A stretch of DNA of 14,290 nt, from NCBI GenBank assembly GCA_019090405.1, contig JAHRVZ010000305.1:1-14290 (forward strand). The letters are read 5' to 3'. Below, in pieces: positions 1-6,443 of the stretch. How positions within the stretch are numbered: position 1 is the stretch's first letter; each line of letters starts with the position of its first letter. Under the pieces are notes generated by a model. The model did not search any database and was not told the origin of the DNA. It saw only the letters and a program-made list of their open reading frames with translations. The stretch is from Paracoccaceae bacterium. Lineage in GTDB: Bacteria; Pseudomonadota; Alphaproteobacteria; Rhodobacterales; Rhodobacteraceae. The translations under genes were made by a program, and so were the position numbers.

Positions 1-555
1 GAGCAGTTGCCAAATCGCTTTGCCCTTGCTGGGCAGGGTCTGGGCGGCATGGTCGCGCTTGAGGTGTTGCGCCGTGCCCCGGATCGGGTCAACCGGCTGT
101 GTTTGATAGGGACCAATGCCCTTGCAGAAACACCTGCGGTGGCAGCGTTGCGGGAACCAAGGATAATAGGTGCGGCGGCGGGTCGGCTGGACGAGGTCGT
201 GCGCGAGACCATGCGCCCTGAGTATCTTGCCAGCGGGCCGGACCGGCTGACTGTGCTCAATCTGTTTTATGACATGGCACGTGATCTGGGACCGGATGTG
301 TTTGCCGCGCAATCGCGGGCTTTGCAGCGGCGACCCGATATGCAGGGATCATTGCGTCGCTGCAAAATCCCAACTTTGGTGCTGTGCGGGCAACAGGATA
401 CTCTGACACCGCCTAAACGCCATGAGTTCATGGCAAATCTGATTCCAAATGCCAAATTGAAGATCATTCCCGGGGCGGGTCATTTACCGACGCTTGAACA
501 ACCCGACGTGACGACAGCCTGTCTGCAAGACTGGCTGGACGAAGATTTGGGGTGA
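1..555 (+). CDS. Alpha/beta-fold hydrolase, 5'-truncated by the window edge, lacking the usual nucleophile serine
   Basis: The reading frame is open from base 1, so the start lies outside the window; 184 C-terminal codons are visible. The fold is recognisable from the nucleophile-elbow region followed by ALEVLRRAPDRV, the acid-loop motif VLCGQQDTLTPP with a candidate catalytic Asp, and the C-terminal GAGHLPTLEQP with the catalytic His. Related hydrolases usually read G-H-S-M-G-G at the elbow. Here bases 31-48 encode G-Q-G-L-G-G, so the Ser nucleophile is Gly and the preceding His is Gln. The protein may be catalytically dead, may use another mechanism, or may have a non-hydrolytic role. It converges on phaZ, 39 bp away. 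Its substrate cannot be read from the sequence. Fold assignment is confident; activity is doubtful. Confidence 0.85.
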   Translation, partial: EQLPNRFALAGQGLGGMVALEVLRRAPDRVNRLCLIGTNALAETPAVAALREPRIIGAAAGRLDEVVRETMRPEYLASGPDRLTVLNLFYDMARDLGPDVFAAQSRALQRRPDMQGSLRRCKIPTLVLCGQQDTLTPPKRHEFMANLIPNAKLKIIPGAGHLPTLEQPDVTTACLQDWLDEDLG

Positions 556-594
556 TAGGAAACAGGTCTGTCCTGCCCCCTAAGGCCGCAGTCC

Positions 595-1863
595 CTAGCT
601 GGCGTTCTTTTTACCGGGTTTTTTACTTGGTGCACCGCTATTAGAGTCAATGAAATCAAGCACTAACGGGCGGATTTTGTCGCGCCAGGACCGGCCTGCA
701 AATATGCCGTAATGCCCGGCTTCGGGTTCTACATGGCTGGCCTTTTTGCTGTCCGGCAAACCGGTGCAAAGGGCCAGTGCTGCGATACATTGGCCGGGTG
801 CAGAAATGTCGTCTTTGGCACCTTCAACTGTTTTCACCGCAACGCTGGTGATTTTGCCAATATCAACCTTGTGGCCATCGACAACAAATTCATTCTTGGC
901 GATTTCACAGTTTTTGAAAATGCGCTCGACCGTGGACAGATAAAATTCAGCAGGCATGTCCATGACCGACAGGTATTCATCGTAAAACCGGTTGTGTTTG
1001 TCATGGTCAGAGGTTTCGCCTTTTGCGGCGCGTGAAATCTGATCGCTAAAGGCTTTGCCGTGACGGTCATTGTTCATCGACATGAACGAGGCCAGTTGCA
1101 ACAGGCCGGGATAAACCATTCGCCCGACGCCGGGGTATTTAAACCCGACCTGCTGGATCATGGTTTCCTCAAGCATGCCCATCGTGGCGCGCGCGCCAAA
1201 ATCGGTAACTTCGGTGGGGGCGGCGTCCGGATCAACCGGGCCGCCAATCAGGGTCAAAGACCGTGGCTGGGCATCCGGATCCTGTTCGGCAAGATATGCA
1301 GTGGCCGCCAAGGTCAGCGGCGCTGGCTGACAGACTGCAATTACATGCGTATCCGGTCCCATTTCACGCATGAAATCAACAAGGTACAGCGTGTAATCTT
1401 CGATATCAAACTTGCCCTCAGAGACTGGAATGTCGCGGGCATTGTGCCAGTCTGTAATGTAGACTTCGCAATCCACCAGCAGGCTTTTGACGGTACTGCG
1501 CAGCAGCGTCGCGTAATGGCCCGACATCGGAGCAACCAGCAAAACCTTGCGTGGGCTAGGCGCGCGCCCTGTCACTTTGAAATGGATCAGATCGCCAAAT
1601 GGGCGTTCAACGACGGTCTCGATGTCCACCAGATGATCTTTGCCATCCTTGCAGGTGAAGGTACGAATACCCCAATCTGGCTTTACCACCATGCGTGAAA
1701 ACGTGCGTTCCGTGACCTCGCCCCAGGCTGCCATCATGTCCAGCGCCGGGTTTGGCATTGTGCTGAATACAGGGTAGGATGCCATAGCTTTGGCTGATGC
1801 GCCTAACCATTGGTTGGTGTTTCGCATCGTTTCCATCAAGTCGTAGGTCATCATGAAACGCAT
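595..1863 (-). CDS. phaZ: Intracellular polyhydroxyalkanoate depolymerase PhaZ
   Basis: This enzyme breaks down amorphous PHA in cytoplasmic granules to mobilise stored carbon. The 422-residue protein resembles the Ralstonia PhaZa1 type of i-PHB depolymerase, which uses a cysteine nucleophile. The probable triad is Cys178 (in VIAVCQPAP), Asp351 (in GAKDD) and His384 (in EAGHYGIF), close to the spacing known for PhaZa1 (183/355/388). There is no signal peptide, as expected for an intracellular enzyme. The start MRFMMTYDLMETMR is preferred because AGAGGA (plus-strand 1871-1876) lies 7 nt upstream. An upstream ATG at 1917 would add 18 basic residues without a ribosome binding site. The gene diverges from phaC and shares with it an intergenic region carrying a PhaR-type operator, so it is plausibly co-regulated with synthesis. 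Family assignment is firm; the triad is by analogy. Confidence 0.93.
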   Translation of the reverse strand: MRFMMTYDLMETMRNTNQWLGASAKAMASYPVFSTMPNPALDMMAAWGEVTERTFSRMVVKPDWGIRTFTCKDGKDHLVDIETVVERPFGDLIHFKVTGRAPSPRKVLLVAPMSGHYATLLRSTVKSLLVDCEVYITDWHNARDIPVSEGKFDIEDYTLYLVDFMREMGPDTHVIAVCQPAPLTLAATAYLAEQDPDAQPRSLTLIGGPVDPDAAPTEVTDFGARATMGMLEETMIQQVGFKYPGVGRMVYPGLLQLASFMSMNNDRHGKAFSDQISRAAKGETSDHDKHNRFYDEYLSVMDMPAEFYLSTVERIFKNCEIAKNEFVVDGHKVDIGKITSVAVKTVEGAKDDISAPGQCIAALALCTGLPDSKKASHVEPEAGHYGIFAGRSWRDKIRPLVLDFIDSNSGAPSKKPGKKNAS

Positions 1864-1870
1864 CTGTAAG

Positions 1871-1876
1871 TCCTCT
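1871..1876 (-). promoter_or_regulatory. Shine-Dalgarno of phaZ
   Basis: The minus strand reads AGAGGA here, 7 nt before the ATG at 1863. This decides the start of phaZ in favour of MRFMMTYD over the in-frame ATG at 1917. Confidence 0.7.
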
Positions 1877-1910
1877 GTTCGTGCCCGGTGGAGCCGGACC
1901 ATTCGTCGCT

Positions 1911-1939
1911 TTGCCAAGCCGGGTAAACGACGTTATTCT
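1911..1939 (+). promoter_or_regulatory. Candidate phaC promoter
   Basis: TTGCCA (1911-1916) and TATTCT (1934-1939) are separated by 17 bp and match the -35/-10 consensus at 5/6 and 4/6 positions. The -10 overlaps the left end of the PhaR-type operator at 1938-1948, so a bound repressor would block the promoter. This is inferred from consensus only. Confidence 0.4.
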
Positions 1940-1948
1940 GCATAGCAG
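1938..1948. promoter_or_regulatory. PhaR-type operator between phaZ and phaC
   Basis: CTGC-ATA-GCAG is a perfect dyad matching CTGC-N3/4-GCAG, the site described for PhaR of Rhodobacter sphaeroides. It lies 24 bp before the phaC ATG and 75 bp before the phaZ ATG in the divergent intergenic region, so one site could serve both genes. phaR is present in the same window. Confidence 0.8.
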
Positions 1949-1971
1949 CAACGTACGAGGGATTTATTGGA

Positions 1972-3777
1972 ATGACAACAGGTCAAGATACCGAGGCGGA
2001 AATGTCAGGCGAAGCACTCGAGCGGCTGAGCGAAAACCTTACCAAAGTCGAGGCGTTATCACAGCGTCTGATCGACGTAATGTCTAATAAAAAAGGGCAC
2101 AACGCGGCTTTGAATGGGCCGGACCAAGAGCTGTTTAGTAAGGCTGCAACGGCCTATTGGGCCGAAGCTGTGGAAAATCCCGCAAAGATTCTTGAGCACC
2201 AACTGGCATTCTGGGCACAGTCGGTAACTCAATTTGTGCAAGTGCAGCAATCTTTGACAAGAGGTGGGTCAGAGCCGGAAAAAGACGAATCCACCAAAGA
2301 CCAGCGGTTTGCGAATCCGATGTGGGATACCAATCCGTATTTCAATCTGGTCAAGCGTCAGTATCTGGTGAATTCTCAGGCGATCGAGCAGGCGGTGGCG
2401 GATGTCAAAGATCTAAGCGGTCTGGAAAAACGTCGTTTAACACATTTTTCAAAGCAGATCGTCGATATGATGGCGCCAACCAACTTTCTCGCCACCAATC
2501 CGGACGCCTTGGAAAAAGCGGTTCAGACCGAAGGTCAGTCGCTGATTGACGGGCTTGAAAATCTGGTCACCGATCTTGAGGCAAATGATGGCGAACTTGT
2601 CGTGCGTTTGGCGGATGAGTCGGCGTTCGAGCTTGGGGTGAACATCGCCACAACGCCGGGAGAGGTGGTGTTTCGCAACTCAATACTTGAGCTTATTCAA
2701 TATACGCCAACAACCGAAACGGTTCATACCACGCCGCTGATTATCTTTCCGCCGTGGATTAACAAGTTTTACATACTTGATCTCAAAAAGCAGAACAGCC
2801 TGATCAAATGGATTACCGAGCAGGGATATACCCTGTTTGTGGTGAGCTGGGTAAACCCGGACGAATCCAGCAAAGATATTGGCATCGAAGACTATATCCA
2901 AGACGGATTCCTGACCGCAATTGACGTAGTCAAGGAAATTTCCGGTCAAAAACAAGTGAATTGCGTTGGGTATTGCATCGCGGGTACGACGCTGTCCATG
3001 ACGTTGTCGCTGCTCAAGCAACGGGGTGATAAGTCGATTAAATCGGCAACTTTGTTCACCGCACTGACCGATTTTTCTGATCAGGGCGAATTTACACCAT
3101 TCTTGCAGGATGACTTTATCGACGGCATCCGGGCAGAGGTCGCGGAAAAAGGGTTTCTGCCATCTTATATTATGGCGCGTACCTTTAGTTACCTGCGCGC
3201 CAATGATCTGGTTTATGCCCCGGCGATCCGCAACTATATGCTGGGTGAATCGCCGCCTGCATTTGATCTGCTTTATTGGAACGGTGACGGATCGAATTTA
3301 CCGGGCAAAATGGCGCTGCAGTATTTACGCAGTCTTTGTCAGAATAACGAATTTGCCGAAGGTGGGTTTGATCTGTTTGGCACAACCCTGCGATTGTCCG
3401 ATGTCGATGTGCCCTTGTGTGCAATTGCCTGCGAGACCGATCATATCGCCGCGTGGAAAGACAGTTTTCGCGGCGTTCAGCAGATGGGGTCGAAAAACAA
3501 GACGTTTATAATGACCCAGTCTGGTCATATCGCTGGAATCGTAAACCCGCCAAGCCGAAACAAATACGGCCACTTTACCAATACCGATATGACGCTTGAT
3601 GCCAATAGCTGGCAGGCCGGTGCTAAATTTCACGAAGGGTCGTGGTGGCCGCGCTGGGAAAAATGGCTTTCCAAACGCTCGGGTAAACAAATTCCGGCCC
3701 GAATTCCAGGTGATTCCGGCTATAAACCGCTGTGTCCTGCCCCCGGAACCTATGTTTCTGTAAAAGCAAACCACTGA
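1972..3777 (+). CDS. phaC: Class I polyhydroxyalkanoate synthase PhaC
   Basis: PhaC polymerises hydroxyacyl-CoA thioesters, typically (R)-3-hydroxybutyryl-CoA, into PHA at the granule surface. The protein is 601 residues, the usual size for class I synthases: a variable N-terminal region to about residue 240, then the alpha/beta-hydrolase catalytic domain. The likely triad is Cys335 in the lipase-like box GYCIAG, Asp490 in ETDHIAAW, and His519 in SGHIAGIVNPP, corresponding to C319/D480/H508 of the Ralstonia enzyme. The box has Ala in place of the penultimate Gly of G-x-C-x-G-G. GAGGGA (1957-1962) sits 9 nt before the ATG and supports this start. The gene is divergent from phaZ and followed 129 bp later by phaP, which has its own operators. 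The PhaR-type site and promoter upstream suggest repression when polymer is absent. Identification is very secure. Confidence 0.97.
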   Translation: MTTGQDTEAEMSGEALERLSENLTKVEALSQRLIDVMSNKKGHNAALNGPDQELFSKAATAYWAEAVENPAKILEHQLAFWAQSVTQFVQVQQSLTRGGSEPEKDESTKDQRFANPMWDTNPYFNLVKRQYLVNSQAIEQAVADVKDLSGLEKRRLTHFSKQIVDMMAPTNFLATNPDALEKAVQTEGQSLIDGLENLVTDLEANDGELVVRLADESAFELGVNIATTPGEVVFRNSILELIQYTPTTETVHTTPLIIFPPWINKFYILDLKKQNSLIKWITEQGYTLFVVSWVNPDESSKDIGIEDYIQDGFLTAIDVVKEISGQKQVNCVGYCIAGTTLSMTLSLLKQRGDKSIKSATLFTALTDFSDQGEFTPFLQDDFIDGIRAEVAEKGFLPSYIMARTFSYLRANDLVYAPAIRNYMLGESPPAFDLLYWNGDGSNLPGKMALQYLRSLCQNNEFAEGGFDLFGTTLRLSDVDVPLCAIACETDHIAAWKDSFRGVQQMGSKNKTFIMTQSGHIAGIVNPPSRNKYGHFTNTDMTLDANSWQAGAKFHEGSWWPRWEKWLSKRSGKQIPARIPGDSGYKPLCPAPGTYVSVKANH

Positions 3778-3801
3778 AAAACAACGGCTTTCAAGTTTAT
3801 T

Positions 3802-3812
3802 CTGCATTGCAG
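3802..3812. promoter_or_regulatory. PhaR-type operator 1 of phaP
   Basis: CTGC-ATT-GCAG is a perfect copy of the PhaR dyad. It lies 12 bp upstream of the likely -35 of phaP. Its centre is 30 bp from the second operator, close to three helical turns, so two PhaR oligomers could bind the same face of the DNA. Confidence 0.8.
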
Positions 3813-3823
3813 CAAGAAAAACC

Positions 3824-3852
3824 TTGAAATGCTGCAGTGCAGCGTGCATATT
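3824..3852 (+). promoter_or_regulatory. Candidate phaP promoter with an operator in its spacer
   Basis: TTGAAA (3824-3829, 5/6 to consensus) and CATATT (3847-3852, 4/6) are exactly 17 bp apart, and the spacer contains the second perfect PhaR dyad. This is classic promoter-occluding geometry. The predicted transcript would start near 3859, about 48 nt before the phaP ATG. Confidence 0.55.
3832..3842. promoter_or_regulatory. PhaR-type operator 2 of phaP
   Basis: CTGC-AGT-GCAG is a perfect dyad lying entirely between the putative -35 and -10 hexamers of phaP. Together with operator 1 it makes phaP the most heavily controlled gene in the cluster, as expected for a phasin whose amount tracks granule surface. 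Confidence 0.8.
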
Positions 3853-3906
3853 GTTTCTATCAAGACCGCAAACGTGGCAGTGCCCACATTTAACAGGATA
3901 TGTACA

Positions 3907-4335
3907 ATGACTAATACTCAGGATTTTACCAAAGTTCTCAAAGACGTTGCAGGCACATTCAATGTTGATACTGCTGCATTTGGCGACGCGTTCAAATCGA
4001 CAGCAACACTGAACGAAAAACTGTCCGGCGTTGCTCTGACAGCTGCCGAGCAGTCGGCCGCGATTTCAAACAAATGGACCACGGATACATTGGCCAAACT
4101 GGCTTCGATTTCTGCGGCCAAAGCTGAGCCAACCGAATATGCCAATGCGATCTCTGAGTTCGCAACGGTTTCCGCACAGGTCGCATCCGAATATCTGTCC
4201 GCATACACAGATATCGCCAAGCGCGCCCAAATGGAGACTGTCGAGCTGCTGATGGCAGCTGGCAAAGATATTTCTGAAGAGGCCACAACAGCCGTTAAGA
4301 AAGCCAGCACAAAGACAACCAAAAAAGCGTCATAA
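3907..4335 (+). CDS. phaP: Phasin (PHA granule-associated protein) PhaP
   Basis: Phasins coat PHA granules and control their number and size. This 142-residue protein is small, alanine-rich and almost wholly predicted to be amphipathic helix, with an Ala/Lys/Thr-rich basic tail (TTAVKKASTKTTKKAS). It fits the alphaproteobacterial phasin family in length and composition. There are no cysteines and no signal peptide. The start MTNTQDF is preferred because an AGGA-containing ribosome binding site lies about 10 nt upstream. The longer in-frame opening at 3829 would begin inside the operator/promoter region. The gene lies between phaC and phaR, carries two PhaR-type operators upstream, and ends in a strong terminator, so it is probably an abundant monocistronic message. 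Function is well supported by context and composition. Confidence 0.93.
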   Translation: MTNTQDFTKVLKDVAGTFNVDTAAFGDAFKSTATLNEKLSGVALTAAEQSAAISNKWTTDTLAKLASISAAKAEPTEYANAISEFATVSAQVASEYLSAYTDIAKRAQMETVELLMAAGKDISEEATTAVKKASTKTTKKAS

Positions 4336-4390
4336 CAACGCTTTAAGATAAGTCGAACAAAACTGGGCTCCTCCCTCCCGGTGATGTCGC

Positions 4391-4425
4391 AGGGGCGGGT
4401 CGCAAGACCTGCCCTTTCTTTTTGT
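4391..4425 (+). terminator. Intrinsic terminator of phaP
   Basis: GGGCGGGTC (4393-4401) pairs with GACCTGCCC (4406-4414), with one G-U pair, around a GCAA tetraloop closed by C-G. Two further weak pairs are possible at the base. The stem is followed directly by a T-rich run (TTTCTTTTTGT). It separates the phaP message from phaR. Confidence 0.88.
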
Positions 4426-4426
4426 A

Positions 4427-4438
4427 CTGCACTCGCAT
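4427..4438. promoter_or_regulatory. Imperfect PhaR-type operator 1 of phaR
   Basis: CTGC-ACTC-GCAT has an N4 spacer and matches CTGC-N3/4-GCAG except at the last base. It begins just after the phaP terminator tail and lies 39 bp before the phaR GTG. It is probably a weaker autoregulatory site. Confidence 0.45.
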
Positions 4439-4446
4439 AGGCTTTG

Positions 4447-4457
4447 CTGCAATGCAT
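4447..4457. promoter_or_regulatory. Imperfect PhaR-type operator 2 of phaR
   Basis: CTGC-AAT-GCAT has an N3 spacer and the same last-base mismatch as the neighbouring copy. The two centres are about 20 bp apart, close to two helical turns. It lies 7 bp before the phaR ribosome binding site. Confidence 0.5.
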
Positions 4458-4463
4458 CATACT

Positions 4464-4469
4464 GGGGAG
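4464..4469 (+). promoter_or_regulatory. Shine-Dalgarno of phaR, selecting a GTG start
   Basis: GGGGAG lies 7 nt before GTG 4477. The nearby ATG at 4475 runs straight into TGA (ATGTGA), and an in-frame TTG at 4444 falls inside the operator, so GTG 4477 is the best start. Confidence 0.7.
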
Positions 4470-4476
4470 TTTAGAT

Positions 4477-5037
4477 GTGACAGAACAAGATAAGCCCTTG
4501 TTGATTAAGCGGTATGCCAGTCGGCGGCTGTATAATACGGAAACAAGCGATTACGTGACGCTGGAAGACATTGCAGGATTTATCCGCGCCGGGCGCGAAG
4601 TGCAGATTATTGATCTGAAATCCGGCGACGATCTGACCCGCCAGTATCTGTTGCAAATCATCGCAGATCACGAAAGCCGTGGCGAAAATGTGTTGCCGGT
4701 CAATGTGTTGAACGATCTGGTGCGCAGTTATATGATTCCGGGCGGTGGCATGATGCCGCAATTTTTGACCTCATCTTTTGATATGCTACGTGAAAATCAA
4801 AGCAATTTGGTTGAAAAGATGAATGCTATGAACCCAATGACAAATATCCCTGGGTTCGAGGCGATTCAGGCCCAGCAAAAGGCATTTCTGAAGGCTCTGA
4901 CCGGCGGAATATCAGGGGCGTGGCCCAGTTCGACGCAAGAGAACGAACAACCGGCAGGCGAAGAGTCCAGCGAAGATCTTGATGATATCAAAAAACAACT
5001 GGCGGAATTGCAGACTAAATTGTCGAAACTGAAATAG
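4477..5037 (+). CDS. phaR: PHA synthesis repressor PhaR
   Basis: PhaR represses phaP and other pha genes and is released when it binds PHA polymer, so phasin is made only once granules exist. The 186-residue protein opens with the strongly conserved N-terminal DNA-binding region (LLIKRYASRRLYNTETSDYVTL, split here as KRYASRRLYNT and SDYVTLEDI, residues about 11-35). The central PHA-accumulation segment includes YMIPGGGMMPQFL. A hydrophobic/amphipathic part follows, then a C-terminal charged coiled-coil-like segment (residues about 162-186, DDIKKQLAELQTKLSKLK). The GTG start is fixed by GGGGAG 7 nt upstream. The gene is isolated from phaP by a terminator and preceded by two imperfect copies of the PhaR-type operator, suggesting weak autoregulation. 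The assignment is very secure. Confidence 0.96.
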   Translation: MTEQDKPLLIKRYASRRLYNTETSDYVTLEDIAGFIRAGREVQIIDLKSGDDLTRQYLLQIIADHESRGENVLPVNVLNDLVRSYMIPGGGMMPQFLTSSFDMLRENQSNLVEKMNAMNPMTNIPGFEAIQAQQKAFLKALTGGISGAWPSSTQENEQPAGEESSEDLDDIKKQLAELQTKLSKLK

Positions 5038-5117
5038 GCTGTGGGCGGTCAGGGCGCGAAATCTTTCCTGCTCAGGATGCTTTGCAATCTGCAGATAAAC
5101 CACCCTCTACGTGGCAA

Positions 5118-6344
5118 TCAGGTTCCGTAGGCCTGCACCGGCCCGGTTGCCTCGGATACCGCATCCAGAAGGATGTCGGCTATCACATCCAATTCACCCC
5201 GGGTCAGCCGAACGGGCAGGCGAACATCGCAGGCTCGCATCAACATGGCACGGGTTTTGGGCAGCTCGGGTAGGTCGCGAATGAATTGCCAGTTCCAGAA
5301 CGCGCGCGCATTGTCATCGCTTAGCCCGAATATCTGTACCTTGACGCCACGCAGCTCGGCTGCGGCAGAAAAGGCGCGGACCTCGGCATCGTCCATGCCA
5401 ACAAGATTGAATTGTATCGAATCCGGGGCGCGTTTTTCCTGAACCATACAATCGGGAACAGACAGGAATTCTGACATACTCAGGCGGTCAGCCAGATAGT
5501 TATGGTTCGCTAGCCCGTCCCTTACCCGGCGCACTAGCTCTGGCAATTGCGGACGGATCACTGCCGCTGACAGATTGCTCATGCGCAGGTTATAAAGCGG
5601 CAGTTTGTTCTGCCAGCGTGCAAATGCGTCGTGCAGAACCGGGTGCTTTTTCCAGTTATGTTCGTAAGCGCCTGACATGATAATCGCACGCGCCACCAGA
5701 TCGGCATCATCGGTGATCATGATCCCGCCTTCGCCGGCATTGATCATCTTGTAGGACTGGAAAGAAAAACAACCGACCCGCCCGATGGTGCCGATATTGC
5801 GACCATTCCATTTGGTGCCCAGCGAATGCGCGGCGTCCTCGATTGCCGGGATGTTGCGCGCATCGCACAAATCCATGATCGCATCCATGTCAGAGGTATG
5901 GCCACGCATATGGCTGATGATCACAGCCGAAATATTGTCGCCAAGCCTGACCGAGAAATCATCCAGATCGACGCGATAATTGTCACCAACTTCGCACAGA
6001 ACCGGGATGCAATCGGCATGGATCACCGAAGATGGAACCGCCGCAAATGTAAACCCAGGAAGCAAAACCCGCGCATCGCGTGGCAGGCCCAATGCTTTGA
6101 TAGATAAGAACAATGCCGCCGAACAGGATGAGACTGCCAAGGCGTATTTGCTGCCGATCAGATCAGCGAATTCGGTTTCAAGCAATGTGACCGGCGCGTT
6201 CTCGGGCGCGGTATAGCGAAACAGATCTCCAGATTGCAGCAAGGTATCAATCGCGTCGCGTGCCGCTTGGGGAATGGGTTCGGCGTCGTGTACATTCGGA
6301 GCGTTTGGCGGAACGTTTGGCGGGGCGTTTGGAGGCAGGCTCAT
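5118..6344 (-). CDS. DegT/DnrJ/EryC1/StrS-family PLP-dependent aminotransferase
   Basis: This fold-type I PLP enzyme has 408 residues, slightly longer than the typical 370-400. Diagnostic features are the GSKYALAVSSCSAALFLS phosphate-binding region, IEDAAHSLG with the PLP-pyridine Asp, and SFQSYKMINAGEGG with the Schiff-base lysine, Lys199. Family members usually aminate keto-sugars or cyclitols with glutamine or glutamate as donor, but no sugar genes are nearby. The enzyme instead follows a gamma-glutamyl amine cassette on the same strand, 99 bp after the oxidase gene, with a possible promoter of its own. Residues 4-15 are an unusual Pro/Asn repeat encoded by 12-bp tandem repeats. The chosen ATG has AGGA 9 nt upstream; an ATG at 6386 lacks support. 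The family is certain and the substrate unknown. Confidence 0.9.
   Translation of the reverse strand: MSLPPNAPPNVPPNAPNVHDAEPIPQAARDAIDTLLQSGDLFRYTAPENAPVTLLETEFADLIGSKYALAVSSCSAALFLSIKALGLPRDARVLLPGFTFAAVPSSVIHADCIPVLCEVGDNYRVDLDDFSVRLGDNISAVIISHMRGHTSDMDAIMDLCDARNIPAIEDAAHSLGTKWNGRNIGTIGRVGCFSFQSYKMINAGEGGIMITDDADLVARAIIMSGAYEHNWKKHPVLHDAFARWQNKLPLYNLRMSNLSAAVIRPQLPELVRRVRDGLANHNYLADRLSMSEFLSVPDCMVQEKRAPDSIQFNLVGMDDAEVRAFSAAAELRGVKVQIFGLSDDNARAFWNWQFIRDLPELPKTRAMLMRACDVRLPVRLTRGELDVIADILLDAVSEATGPVQAYGT
6301..6336 (-). repeat. Three tandem 12-bp repeats in the aminotransferase N-terminus
   Basis: Plus-strand units are GCGTTTGGCGGA, ACGTTTGGCGGG and GCGTTTGGAGGC, which differ at one to three positions and encode PPN(A/V) repeats. 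A shorter degenerate unit abuts at 6292-6300. Copy-number change would stay in frame (4 residues per unit). Confidence 0.85.
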
Positions 6345-6374
6345 ATTTTGTTTTCCTAAACTCTTCCTTTCAAT

Positions 6375-6403
6375 AATGTAAAACAAGATCGAAGATATGC
6401 CAA
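6375..6403 (-). promoter_or_regulatory. Candidate promoter of the DegT-type aminotransferase gene
   Basis: The minus strand reads TTGGCA (plus 6398-6403, 5/6 to consensus), a 17-bp spacer, then TACATT (plus 6375-6380, 4/6). The surrounding AT-rich sequence contrasts with the genes. Transcription would begin near 6368, about 24 nt before the ATG, which would let this gene be expressed apart from the upstream cassette. Confidence 0.4.
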
Positions 6404-6443
6404 GAAAAAAGGGTAGAAAAACAGCCAGATTGTTGTTCGATTG

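Noticed and set aside
556..594. Possible terminator between the hydrolase and phaZ (CAGG-ACAGA-CCTG on the minus strand)
   Set aside because: Only four Watson-Crick pairs and no proper T tract; too weak to report.
1060..1698. 212-codon open frame on the plus strand opposite phaZ
   Set aside because: Antisense shadow of a strongly identified gene; its product looks like no protein family and it has no supporting start signals. The same applies to open frames at 3325-3849, 3918-4460, 7898-8470, 8486-9055, 9286-9831 and 10047-10532.
3829..3906. Longer phaP reading frame from 3829
   Set aside because: The extra 26 residues would be translated from the promoter/operator region, and the ATG at 3907 has its own ribosome binding site.
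4444..4476. Longer phaR start at TTG 4444
   Set aside because: It would begin within the operator, has no ribosome binding site and adds residues outside the conserved PhaR start; GTG 4477 has GGGGAG at good spacing.
5038..5117. Bidirectional terminator between phaR and the DegT gene
   Set aside because: Only a 4-bp CCAC/GTGG hairpin is visible, without a T tract on either strand; I see no other signal in this 80-bp gap.
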